Shown: positions 35,626 through 43,950 of the stretch, one piece after another
How positions within the stretch are numbered: the first letter of the stretch is position 1
Layout of the letters: each line of letters starts with the position of its first letter
DNA from: Faecalibacillus faecis
GTDB taxonomy: Bacteria > Bacillota_I > Bacilli_A > Erysipelotrichales > Coprobacillaceae
Direction: 5' to 3'
Assembly (NCBI RefSeq): GCF_003024675.1
Contig: NZ_PYLP01000009.1
Span: forward strand, 1-64,000
Length of the DNA stretch: 64,000 nucleotides
Translations under genes and position numbers: made by a program
Notes under the pieces: model-generated
Database searches by the model: none
Seen by the model: only the letters and a program-made list of their open reading frames with translations
What the model was told of the DNA's origin: nothing

Positions 35626-37647
35626 ATGGATAGTAAAAAAATTGGAAAAGTAATTGCAAAGAGAAGAAAAGAAAAAGGAATGACCCAAGGGGAACTGGCA
35701 GAAAGATTATCTGTTTCTAATAAGACAATTTCTAAATGGGAAACCGGGGCAGGGTTACCTGATATTTCGATTCTTGTTGATCTTGCAAGTGTTCTTGATA
35801 TAAGTGTTGATGATTTATTGAAGGGAAAAGAAAATAAAGTTCAAAATATTCTATATGAGAAAAACTTTTTAATAAAAAAGAAATATTATAAAAAATATTT
35901 GAGAGATCATTATTTTGAAAGTAAGGCTTATTGGCTATTCAATTTTATAGGAATTATGTTTATTTTAGGGGGTTTTGCTTTTTTACCACTGCAACAATAT
36001 ATTCATCATTATGTAGATATTCTTGGTAAAAGTTTTATTGTTTTAGGAATTATTCTCATATTATTTCCTTTTATACAAATCTTTTTTAAAAGCAACACTT
36101 TTAAAGAACGTGAAGTCTTTTATACATTTAAAGATAATGGAATGATCTATCAAGAAGATGAAGAAGAAATCTTTTATAGTTTTCCACAATTTAAAAGAAT
36201 CAATTATAAAGATTTTATACTTTTAAAGAAAGATCAAAAGATTTTATTCGTTGATCTTAATGATTTAGATCAATTAGAAAATGATATAAAAGAAACAAAG
36301 ATCAAGAAGAGTTCATTTTTAATTTCTTTATTTACCAGTGTTATAGGTTGTTCATTATTGGTCTTACAACTTGGTTATTTAGTTATTTTAAAACGATTTG
36401 AATTTGAATATATTCATTCAATGAATCAAATTATATTTAATCTCATTATTTTATGTTGTTTTTTCATTAATTATTGTTTAATTAAGAAAAAGAAGATTAA
36501 GATTCAATATGCTTTAATAGGCTGTTTAGTATTTGTTGTAATTTCTATTTTTGGATTCCAGTATTTTCAAAAAGATGAAGAAATTTCATCTTTTTCTTCA
36601 AATTTAAAAAACAGAGCTGTTTTAAAATATGATGATAATGACCACCGTTTAGACATTTACCATTATACTTATTTATGCTTTGCTAGAAAAAGTGATACTG
36701 TTTCTACAGAAATAAAAGGTTATCATGGAAAATGGCTTACGAATGATTGCTATGTTTTTACTTATAATAACGAAGAAAATCAAAAGAAAGTGTATGTATC
36801 TACTTTTGGTGATCGCGGTGATGGAATTTCATATTTTAATATTTTTCCTACATTGCAAGGGGAATGGTTTAATAAAAATAACGGTGAAACAAAAACGTAT
36901 CTTAAAGAAAATGCAGGACAATTAACTTTAAAAATAAAAAATAAAACGCAATATTTTGACGCAGATGAAACAAAACAAAATGGGACGATTGCTTTAACTT
37001 TATCTAAAGATGAAGAAGCTCAATATATTATTGCCTTAGATGAAAACTGTATTTTAAATGAGGATAATCTTTTAGATAAAAATGGAACAATTCAAATTTA
37101 TAATCTTCAAAAAGATTCAAGTGTAACTCTTTATTGTGGGACCTATAAAGAAGATAAAAAAGAACAAGAAGAAATTGATAATGACTATCGAAAACAAGCT
37201 AAAGAGCTTGTTAATAAAATGGTTGCTTATTTGAAAAAAGACTCAACATTACCTGATTTTGATGATAGAGAATCTCTTTTCAAAGTTCCTTCATCATCCA
37301 ATGACTTTTATGTTGTGACAAGAGATGCTTATTTTCATTCTTTAAAATTATTTAAACAGGATGAAGCACAAGAAACGGGGCAAATTAAACAAATCAAAGT
37401 TTTAGCGGGAGATATTAATGATTTCTATGTTGAAATGACCTATACATCGACAATTACCTATTTAGGTGAAACAGAAACCATGGATATTACATATCATTAT
37501 CGTATAAAAAAGGGAAAGGATTGTTATTTGGTAGCCTTTGTTGGTTATCGTGTACCAGGGGATATTGGTTTAGTAAAGTGTGATCCTGTTATTGAAAAAG
37601 ACGTTTCAACAAATGAAGATTATGCATATTCTGTAGGAGGACAGTAG
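35626..37647 (+). CDS. Membrane-anchored XRE regulator with large outer domain
   Basis: 673 residues. Residues 5-65 are a textbook XRE helix-turn-helix (KRRKEKGMTQGELAERLSV, NKTISKWETGAGLPDI). Membrane segments lie near 103-120, 136-154, 230-254, 268-285 and 293-312, with a soluble loop (155-228) that resembles a YcxB-like PH domain. An odd number of helices puts the remaining 360 residues outside, rich in polar beta-prone sequence. The protein could therefore read an outside signal and bind DNA directly. It lies 2 nt upstream of the MecA-like PBP gene, implying one transcript. The family is not familiar to me as a whole. Confidence 0.8.
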   Translation: MDSKKIGKVIAKRRKEKGMTQGELAERLSVSNKTISKWETGAGLPDISILVDLASVLDISVDDLLKGKENKVQNILYEKNFLIKKKYYKKYLRDHYFESKAYWLFNFIGIMFILGGFAFLPLQQYIHHYVDILGKSFIVLGIILILFPFIQIFFKSNTFKEREVFYTFKDNGMIYQEDEEEIFYSFPQFKRINYKDFILLKKDQKILFVDLNDLDQLENDIKETKIKKSSFLISLFTSVIGCSLLVLQLGYLVILKRFEFEYIHSMNQIIFNLIILCCFFINYCLIKKKKIKIQYALIGCLVFVVISIFGFQYFQKDEEISSFSSNLKNRAVLKYDDNDHRLDIYHYTYLCFARKSDTVSTEIKGYHGKWLTNDCYVFTYNNEENQKKVYVSTFGDRGDGISYFNIFPTLQGEWFNKNNGETKTYLKENAGQLTLKIKNKTQYFDADETKQNGTIALTLSKDEEAQYIIALDENCILNEDNLLDKNGTIQIYNLQKDSSVTLYCGTYKEDKKEQEEIDNDYRKQAKELVNKMVAYLKKDSTLPDFDDRESLFKVPSSSNDFYVVTRDAYFHSLKLFKQDEAQETGQIKQIKVLAGDINDFYVEMTYTSTITYLGETETMDITYHYRIKKGKDCYLVAFVGYRVPGDIGLVKCDPVIEKDVSTNEDYAYSVGGQ

Positions 37648-37649
37648 AA

Positions 37650-39647
37650 ATGAAAGATAAAAAGAAATGGATCATTGGAATAAGTGCCTGTGTTTTACTG
37701 ATGGTTTCTGTGTTTTTTGTGTTTAATCAAGGGAAAAGTAATGAACAAGTTGTTACAGAGTATTTTGAACTTTTAAAAAAGAAAGATTATAAACAAATGT
37801 ATCAAATGTTAAATTCCAAAACAGTGTATACACCTACACAAAAATACTTTGTTGAAAAATATAAAGAATTTTATGAAGAAATCGATGCAAAAAATATTCA
37901 AATAAAAATCTTAGATGAACAAGATAATGTCATTGAATATTTAATCTATATTGATACCCTTGCAGGAAGAATTACTTATCGAAATAAAGTAGGGGTCAAA
38001 AATGAACAAATCCAATTTAATAAAGAACTGATTATGGATGGTTACACTGATGGGTGCAAAATAAAAATAACAACATATAATCCTGAAAAAAGAGGACGCA
38101 TTTTAGATAGAAATGGAAAAGTTCTTGCTGAAGATGGAAAAGGTTATTCTGTTGGACTTGTAAAAGGAAAACTAAATGGTGAAAATGATTATGGACAAAT
38201 TGCACAGTATTTAGAAACAGATGTTGAAACCCTTCAAAAGAAAATGAGTGCATCTTGGATTAATGATGATTCTTTTGTACCTATCAAAACTGTTTCTGAA
38301 GCAACTAAAAACGATTTAATCAATAAGAATATTTTAGGTATCAACGGCGTTAAAATTTCGACAGTGAGTATTCGTACGTATCCTTACGATAAAGTGGCTT
38401 CACATATCGTAGGCTATGTTCAAAATGTTAATGCTGAAGATTTAAAAAAACATAAAAATGAAGGCTATAATTCGACTTCAGTCATTGGAAGAAGTGGAAT
38501 TGAAGCAGCCTATGAAGAAAAGCTAAGAGGAATCACATCTGGTAAAATTGATCTGGTTGATAAAAATGATAAAGTTATTAAAGAACTTTGTCATAAAGAA
38601 GTTAAAATGAGTCCACAAGATATTACACTCACAATCGATATTGATTTACAACAAAGTCTTTATAATGAGTATCAAAATGATAAAAGTGCATCTGTTGCTC
38701 TCAATCCAAAAACAGGAGAAGTTTTAGCACTTGTATCAACACCATCCTATTCAAACAATGATTTTGTTTTAGGACTTTCAACAGATAAATGGAATGCTTT
38801 AAATAATGATGTCAACCAACCATTGATGAGTCGTTATAAACAAACCTATACACCGGGGTCATCCATGAAACCTATTACGGCAGCTATTGGGTTAGAAACA
38901 AAAGCCATTGATCCTGATAAAGATTTAGTGGCTAAGGATAAATGGCAAAAGGATTCAAGCTGGGGTAATTATTATGTAACAACATTACATGCTCCTTCAC
39001 CTAATAATTTAAGGAATGCAATCACGTATTCTGATAATGTTTATTTTGCAAGAAGTGCGTTAAATATAGGAAAAGATAATTTATTTAAGTATTATAAAAA
39101 CTTAAAGATTGTTGAAAAGATTCCTTTTGAACTTGCTTTAAATAAAAGTCAGTATATCAATAAAAATCAAAAAGTAAGTGATCAATTAATTGCAGATAGT
39201 GGTTATGGACAAGGACAAATTTTGATGAATCCACTTCAGCTTGCAAGTATCTATAGTGCTTTTGTTAATAATGGATCAATCTATCAGCCACATATAGTTC
39301 AAGGACAAACAAAAACATGGATTAAAAATGTTTTTTCAAAAGAGACAACAAAAACAATAAAAGAAGATCTTATTAATGTCATTGTGGATGAAAATGGAAC
39401 AGGACATGCCATCTATCATGATCATGTCATTCTTGCAGGAAAAACAGGAACGGCAGAAATTAAACAAAGTCAAAGTGATACAACAGGAACAGAACTTGGT
39501 TGGTTTACAATCATGACGACAGATGAAAAACAACCTATTTTAATGACAACTGTTGTGGAAGATGTCAAAAATCGTGGTGGTAGTGGTTATGTTGTTGAAC
39601 ATACAAAAGCACCATTAGATTTATATTTATCTCAAGTAAGTGATTAA
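37650..39647 (+). CDS. MecA-like class B penicillin-binding protein (transpeptidase)
   Basis: Peptidoglycan transpeptidase of 665 residues. N-terminal membrane anchor (about 8-26), MecA_N (NTF2-like) domain about 30-140, PBP dimer domain starting RGRILDRNGKVLA (149-160), and transpeptidase domain about 345-660. The active site is complete: SSMK at 404-407, SDN at 461-463 and KTG at 598-600. This is the domain layout of PBP2a/PBP3-type proteins. Joined to the membrane XRE gene, suggesting that its production is tied to wall state. Low beta-lactam affinity cannot be read from sequence. Confidence 0.92.
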   Translation: MKDKKKWIIGISACVLLMVSVFFVFNQGKSNEQVVTEYFELLKKKDYKQMYQMLNSKTVYTPTQKYFVEKYKEFYEEIDAKNIQIKILDEQDNVIEYLIYIDTLAGRITYRNKVGVKNEQIQFNKELIMDGYTDGCKIKITTYNPEKRGRILDRNGKVLAEDGKGYSVGLVKGKLNGENDYGQIAQYLETDVETLQKKMSASWINDDSFVPIKTVSEATKNDLINKNILGINGVKISTVSIRTYPYDKVASHIVGYVQNVNAEDLKKHKNEGYNSTSVIGRSGIEAAYEEKLRGITSGKIDLVDKNDKVIKELCHKEVKMSPQDITLTIDIDLQQSLYNEYQNDKSASVALNPKTGEVLALVSTPSYSNNDFVLGLSTDKWNALNNDVNQPLMSRYKQTYTPGSSMKPITAAIGLETKAIDPDKDLVAKDKWQKDSSWGNYYVTTLHAPSPNNLRNAITYSDNVYFARSALNIGKDNLFKYYKNLKIVEKIPFELALNKSQYINKNQKVSDQLIADSGYGQGQILMNPLQLASIYSAFVNNGSIYQPHIVQGQTKTWIKNVFSKETTKTIKEDLINVIVDENGTGHAIYHDHVILAGKTGTAEIKQSQSDTTGTELGWFTIMTTDEKQPILMTTVVEDVKNRGGSGYVVEHTKAPLDLYLSQVSD

Positions 39648-39649
39648 CT

Positions 39650-39687
39650 AAATGAATAAAATTTCTAACGAAGTTTCATTCATTTTT
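39650..39687 (+). terminator. Terminator after the PBP gene
   Basis: AAATGAAT (39650-39657) pairs with ATTCATTT (39678-39685), with weaker inner pairing, then T-run. Confidence 0.65.
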
Positions 39688-39703
39688 TAAAGAAGGGAAG
39701 AAA

Positions 39704-40111
39704 ATGGGAAAGTATCTTTTAAAGAAACTTGTGATTACTGAAACGCTTATGATTGGCATCGTTTCTTTATTTATAGTAATGAATTATTTTTCTAATAATA
39801 CTATTTGGGATTTAATAATTCATGATGAACCTGAAGACGTATTACTTTATGAAAATAGGGATGCAACATCAAAAGCAAAGGTACAAATATATGAAAAATG
39901 GAGTTTATCATTGTTTGATAGACATATCCGTGTAGATATTACCTTTAATAATTTAGAAACATATAGCTATTCAACAGTATGTTATGCAAGTGAAAATCTT
40001 GATTTTAATAATACTCAAGATGTAAATGTTAAATGGAAAAGGTATATTCCATCAATTTATATGAGGAATCATCCAACGATGACAATCAGGTCTATAATAC
40101 AAAAGGAGTAG
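39704..40111 (+). CDS. Single-pass membrane protein, pair member 1
   Basis: 135 residues: a basic start, one membrane segment (about 10-30) and an outer domain of about 100 residues with a beta-rich pattern. AGAAGGGAAG precedes the ATG. Layout and length match the next gene, and the two look distantly related. No known family recognised. Location after the PBP gene, across a terminator, suggests an envelope role but proves nothing. Confidence 0.65.
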   Translation: MGKYLLKKLVITETLMIGIVSLFIVMNYFSNNTIWDLIIHDEPEDVLLYENRDATSKAKVQIYEKWSLSLFDRHIRVDITFNNLETYSYSTVCYASENLDFNNTQDVNVKWKRYIPSIYMRNHPTMTIRSIIQKE

Positions 40112-40113
40112 CT

Positions 40114-40515
40114 ATGAAATATAAAGTAAAGTTATTTATTTTTGGTGTGGAAACATTTATGATATTTTGTATTGTTTCTACAATGATTTTTACCCGTATT
40201 TATAATGGTTCCTATTTTTCGATTTTTCATCAATTTGATAAACAAGAGCATCTTATTTTAAAAAAGAAAATAAGTAATCGTGATTCTATTGTTATTTTTG
40301 AAAGAGGAGAACCAGTATTTTTTGAAAAGAATCATCTAGAAATAAGATTGAGTAATAGAATTGATGTGATAGATATTGATATTGATAATGCAGGAAAACC
40401 TTTAACAAAAAAGAATATAGATATTAATCAAAGACAAGATTTTATTGAAATAACAATCCATAAAAACGATGGAAAGACAATTGTTTATAAGCTTAATGAG
40501 GCGTTTAATAAATAA
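40114..40515 (+). CDS. Single-pass membrane protein, pair member 2
   Basis: 133 residues: membrane segment about 7-28, then an outer domain with KNHLEIRLSNRIDVIDIDID and a C-terminal ITIHKNDGKTIVYKL. A longer frame begins at 40033 inside the previous gene; the ATG at 40114 follows AAAGGAG with good spacing and lies 2 nt after the previous stop, so the two genes are cotranscribed. Function unknown. Confidence 0.65.
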   Translation: MKYKVKLFIFGVETFMIFCIVSTMIFTRIYNGSYFSIFHQFDKQEHLILKKKISNRDSIVIFERGEPVFFEKNHLEIRLSNRIDVIDIDIDNAGKPLTKKNIDINQRQDFIEITIHKNDGKTIVYKLNEAFNK

Positions 40516-40517
40516 AA

Positions 40518-40543
40518 AATAGGATTCCATTAGGAATCCTATT
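40518..40543. terminator. Bidirectional terminator
   Basis: 11-bp stem 40518-40528 / 40533-40543 with an ATTA loop. An A-run on the left gives a T-run for the minus-strand XRE gene ending at 40542; the plus-strand T-run is weak. Confidence 0.8.
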
Positions 40544-40955
40544 AGTCTTTTAAAGGCTCTAAATCATGATTATAAAGTTCAATGTTGACTTCTTCTACGG
40601 TTTGTTTTTTTAACAAGCCATTTAATAGAATAAGATCTCTGGCATTATGTGGATATAAGTCACCTGCATTATTTAAAGATAATAAATGATTTGTTTCTTT
40701 TTGGGTTAAATTCATAGCAAGCGCTAAGCGATAGATTTTATCCTTTGCATTTTTTCCTTTTTCACCACGAATAATTTTATAAGCATATGTTCTTTCTAAT
40801 CCTGATTTTCGTATAATATCGGCTTCTTTTAAATGGTATTTTTCAAATAAATGATGGATATATTCAGAAAAATCCATATCATGAATTTGTTTTAAAAGAT
40901 CATCAATTTCTGCTTCATTTTTTAAAGAGTTTTCTATTTCTTCTGTTAAAATCAT
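40542..40955 (-). CDS. XRE-like regulator divergent from the Ser/Thr kinase
   Basis: 137 residues. The central part (about 30-95) resembles a helix-turn-helix of the Cro/C1 type: YIHHLFEKYHLKEADIIRKS, then TYAYKIIRGEKGKNAKDKIY and LALAMNLTQKETNHLL. The first 30 residues are acidic and helical. GGTGATGAT precedes the ATG. The start is only 48 nt from the divergent kinase gene, with an AT-rich near-palindrome between (40971-40992). A regulatory pair is likely: the kinase could phosphorylate this protein. Confidence 0.75.
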   Translation of the reverse strand: MILTEEIENSLKNEAEIDDLLKQIHDMDFSEYIHHLFEKYHLKEADIIRKSGLERTYAYKIIRGEKGKNAKDKIYRLALAMNLTQKETNHLLSLNNAGDLYPHNARDLILLNGLLKKQTVEEVNIELYNHDLEPLKD

Positions 40956-41003
40956 ATCATCACCTAAAAATATGATATACTATATTTTACGGAGAGACAA
41001 GAT

Positions 41004-42053
41004 ATGACAGTTTTAGAATTGGAAGTAATTAAAGAAACACCACAAAAAAGAATTACATTAGTAAGAGAACTTGATAAAAGAACGATTTATATTAAAAAAG
41101 AACTAAAAGCATATAATAAAGAGGTTTGGAAAACTTTAAAAGAATTAGATCTTCAAGGAATACCTCACATTTATTCTTTAAAAGAAAATGAAGAAGAATT
41201 AGAAATTATTGAAGAATATATTTCTTGTAATACACTTGAGGATTGTTTAAAAGAAAGGTGTTTTTCACATGAAGAAGCCTATCAAATTACAAGACAATTA
41301 TGTGTTATTTTAGATGTGTTACATAAACAAACACCACCAATCATTCATCGTGACATTAAACCAGAAAATATTTTTTATGATGGAAAGCACGTCTATCTTT
41401 TTGATTTCGACATTGCACGAAATTATCATGAAAATCAAAAAAGAGATACTACGGTTTTAGGAAGTCAAGGTTATGCTGCACCTGAACAGTTTGGTTTCTA
41501 CCAAACGGATGCACGAAGTGATATTTATTCTTTAGGTGTTTTATATCATGTTTTACTCACTAATAATCTTCCTCGAGAATGTAATTATCATGGTTTTGAA
41601 AAAAATGTTATTGATAAGATGATTTCAATCGATCCTCATAAACGCTATCAAGATATGCAAGAAATTATACGACGTTTAGATCAATTATTTTATCAAAATA
41701 AACTTATTGAAAGAAAAGAACAAAATTATTGCTTACCTGGTTTTCGTAGTCATAAGATATGGAAAATGATTCTTGCAGTAATGGGATATGGTTTAGCGAT
41801 TGAACTTGTTTCCACTTTTAAGATAGAAGGACAAGCTACTGTGTTAGATTATTTTGTTTATCGTATGATTTTGATTTTATGGTTTGTGATTACACTTGTT
41901 TTATCAACGAATTATTTATCATTAAGAGATTATTTGCCTTATTATAAAGGACAAAAAACATTGATTAAAGTAATATCAACTATTGTTTCTTGGTTTGTTT
42001 TAATGTTGGGTGTTCTTTTGGTTGGCACATTTTTTATCGCATTATTTAAGTAA
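41004..42053 (+). CDS. Hanks-type Ser/Thr protein kinase with membrane anchor
   Basis: 349 residues. Kinase domain about 5-230: VAIK-type Lys in IYIKKEL (31-32), catalytic loop HRDIKPENIF (115-124), DFD in place of DFG (134-136), and GYAAPEQFG as the APE motif. The N-terminal glycine-rich loop is poorly conserved. Three membrane segments follow (about 252-272, 285-307, 322-348), with no PASTA or other outer domain, so it differs from PrkC/IreK. Divergent from an XRE gene. Signals and substrates are unknown. Confidence 0.9.
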   Translation: MTVLELEVIKETPQKRITLVRELDKRTIYIKKELKAYNKEVWKTLKELDLQGIPHIYSLKENEEELEIIEEYISCNTLEDCLKERCFSHEEAYQITRQLCVILDVLHKQTPPIIHRDIKPENIFYDGKHVYLFDFDIARNYHENQKRDTTVLGSQGYAAPEQFGFYQTDARSDIYSLGVLYHVLLTNNLPRECNYHGFEKNVIDKMISIDPHKRYQDMQEIIRRLDQLFYQNKLIERKEQNYCLPGFRSHKIWKMILAVMGYGLAIELVSTFKIEGQATVLDYFVYRMILILWFVITLVLSTNYLSLRDYLPYYKGQKTLIKVISTIVSWFVLMLGVLLVGTFFIALFK

Positions 42054-42054
42054 T

Positions 42055-42079
42055 GTGCCCTCACGGGGCACCTTTTTTT
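42055..42079 (+). terminator. Terminator of the kinase gene
   Basis: GTGCCC (42055-42060) pairs with GGGCAC (42066-42071), then T7. Confidence 0.9.
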
Positions 42080-42134
42080 ATACTTTTTTCGTTAAAATTC
42101 TTTTGTAGTCTATTTCTTATAAAGGAGGAAAGTT

Positions 42135-42350
42135 ATGGATATAGAAGATTATCAAGAAAAAGATATATCAGGAAAAATTCTTTATTTAGCATCTTTATTT
42201 AAAGGTATCAAAGATCATTTAAAAATCTTAAATGAAATGGATGAACTCACAGGAGTTGAATCACAGATGTTTACGATTTTAAATGATTTGCAACTAGGAA
42301 TTAATGAATTATGTATCTTGTATGAAAAAATAGAAAAATTAGAGAAATAG
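42135..42350 (+). CDS. Small helical protein of unknown function
   Basis: 71 residues, acidic, fully helical pattern with heptad-like hydrophobics (ILYLASLFKGIKDHLKILNE, INELCILYEKIEKLEK). No membrane segment. A strong AAAGGAGG site precedes it. First of three closely spaced genes ending in a lipoprotein. No family recognised. Confidence 0.65.
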   Translation: MDIEDYQEKDISGKILYLASLFKGIKDHLKILNEMDELTGVESQMFTILNDLQLGINELCILYEKIEKLEK

Positions 42351-42375
42351 GCTTCTAAAGAAAGGAAGGGAAAAT

Positions 42376-42735
42376 ATGAAAATTTGGAAATTAGTAGCAG
42401 GAATTTTATCAATTATTTTTAGTGTGATTGTCTTTTTTCAATCAATGCTTGTTGGAACTGCAAATACACTTTCCTCAAATGGAGAAGTAGGGGGAAGTGC
42501 TGGCTTATTTGTTTCTATCTTTATGCTTTCAGGGGGGATTGTTTCAATTGTCGTAAGAAATAGCGAAAAAACTACAGGGAATATTGCTTTAGGTATTTTA
42601 TTTGGTTTAGGAGCTTTCTTAGGCTTTAGCATGGCAGGAAGCTATAGCGATTTAAATATTTGGGCTGGTTGGTGTCTTATTAATATGGGACTTGCGATTG
42701 TATCATTTGTTAAACTAAGGAAGAGAGGTTATTAA
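42376..42735 (+). CDS. DUF4064-like small membrane protein
   Basis: 119 residues, with four hydrophobic segments (about 7-28, 42-60, 70-88, 94-112). The glycine-rich alternation and the start MKIWKLVAGILSIIFSVIV resemble DUF4064 family proteins, which often neighbour DUF4352-type lipoproteins. The stop is 1 nt before the lipoprotein ATG. Function unknown. Confidence 0.7.
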   Translation: MKIWKLVAGILSIIFSVIVFFQSMLVGTANTLSSNGEVGGSAGLFVSIFMLSGGIVSIVVRNSEKTTGNIALGILFGLGAFLGFSMAGSYSDLNIWAGWCLINMGLAIVSFVKLRKRGY

Positions 42736-42736
42736 G

Positions 42737-43240
42737 ATGAAAAAGATATTAAGTATCTGTCTGGTTTTATTAACATCGTTTGCTTTATGTGCCTGCAGTA
42801 GTGAAGAAGGAAAAGAAACAAATAACCAGACAAAGACAGAAGAAAAAATCTATGGTGTTGGAGAAACAATAACATATAAAAAAGATGGTCAAGAACGTGT
42901 TCATTTCACTGTAAATTCAGTAAGCAATACAAGTGATCGTAATGAATTTGCGGATAGCCAACCAGAACAAGTCATTATCATTCATTATTCTTATGAAAAT
43001 ATAGCAAGTGAAGAAGATGTTTATTTTTCAAGCGTTAATTTTAAAGTAATTGATGAGGGTGGAAATGTTTGTGAAACCTACCCAGCATCTATTAATACGT
43101 ATCCTCAAACGGCACCCATCGGGACCAAAAGCGAAGGAGAAGAAGCTTATGGTTTAAAGCAACAAAGTTCTAAAATTAAACTTGTTGTTGATTTGGATTA
43201 TTTTGGAAATAAAGTGACTTATGAACTACCAATTCAATAA
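42737..43240 (+). CDS. DUF4352-type lipoprotein
   Basis: 167 residues. Signal peptide ILSICLVLLTSFALCAC with lipobox ALCAC, so lipidation is expected at Cys 19 or 20. After an acidic linker the outer domain has GVGETITYKKDGQERVHFTV and PEQVIIIHYSYENIASEED, the immunoglobulin-like pattern of DUF4352. Coupled to the two genes upstream. Role unknown; probably surface or envelope related. Confidence 0.82.
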   Translation: MKKILSICLVLLTSFALCACSSEEGKETNNQTKTEEKIYGVGETITYKKDGQERVHFTVNSVSNTSDRNEFADSQPEQVIIIHYSYENIASEEDVYFSSVNFKVIDEGGNVCETYPASINTYPQTAPIGTKSEGEEAYGLKQQSSKIKLVVDLDYFGNKVTYELPIQ

Positions 43241-43257
43241 TAAAGTATGAGTGTTTG

Positions 43258-43309
43258 GCAATCTGTAATAAGTATAAAATCGTAGTTTACTTATTTTAGG
43301 TTGCTTTTT
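43258..43309 (+). terminator. Long imperfect terminator after the lipoprotein gene
   Basis: Arms 43258-43274 and 43288-43304 pair imperfectly (GCAATC with GGTTGC, AATAAGTA with TACTTATT), followed by T5. The 3' arm overlaps the end of the convergent TetR gene. Confidence 0.6.
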
Positions 43310-43835
43310 GTATAAATTTTATTTTTTCAAATTCTTTAATTATTTTAAAAAGAGTTTCTATAGATTCTTGTTTACCATTTGTAATCCAATAGGTACAAAT
43401 ATTAAACAAAGAACCGTGATAATAACTAATAAAATAAAAAGCATGTTCGCGTATAAATTTATTTTTATAGTGCTGTGTATAACTGAGTACGATTTCTGTA
43501 TTATATTTTGCAATAAGTTCTATAAGATTCCATTTTATAAGAACAAGTAATAATTTACTATTTTTATCAAAGAAAGAAATCATGTCTAGGATATGTTCAT
43601 CACTATAGACATATTCTAATTGAGAGTATTTTTCTTTAAAAATCTGTTTATGTGCTCTTTGGTAAATATATTTAAGAACATCATCTAGATTATTGAAATT
43701 GTTATAAAAAGCAGTACGACTAATTTCAGCTTTTTTAGCAAGTTCTTTTATTGTAATTAAATCAAGTGGTTTGTTGTTTAACAATTCAATAAGTGCTTGC
43801 GATATTTGATTTTTTGTTTTGATAGCTTTATTCAT
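43296..43835 (-). CDS. TetR/AcrR-family regulator
   Basis: 179 residues. N-terminal helix-turn-helix (about 8-55) with ITIKELAKKAEISRTAFYNN, the TetR recognition signature, then an all-helical ligand domain. Divergent from a short-chain dehydrogenase gene, with an 18-bp palindrome between them (43882-43899). Most likely it represses that gene and responds to its substrate. Confidence 0.88.
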   Translation of the reverse strand: MNKAIKTKNQISQALIELLNNKPLDLITIKELAKKAEISRTAFYNNFNNLDDVLKYIYQRAHKQIFKEKYSQLEYVYSDEHILDMISFFDKNSKLLLVLIKWNLIELIAKYNTEIVLSYTQHYKNKFIREHAFYFISYYHGSLFNICTYWITNGKQESIETLFKIIKEFEKIKFIQKAT

Positions 43836-43881
43836 AAAAAATCACCTCTCTTTTTTTATAACATAATCCTTACACATTGTC

Positions 43882-43899
43882 TAAATATGTTCATATTTA
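43882..43899. promoter_or_regulatory. Palindromic operator between TetR and SDR genes
   Basis: TAAATATG (43882-43889) and CATATTTA (43892-43899), perfect arms with a TT centre. It lies upstream of both divergent genes. Confidence 0.55.
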
Positions 43900-43950
43900 T
43901 TTGTGAAAAATATATTTTAAAATATAATGAAATTATGGAGGAATGATTAT

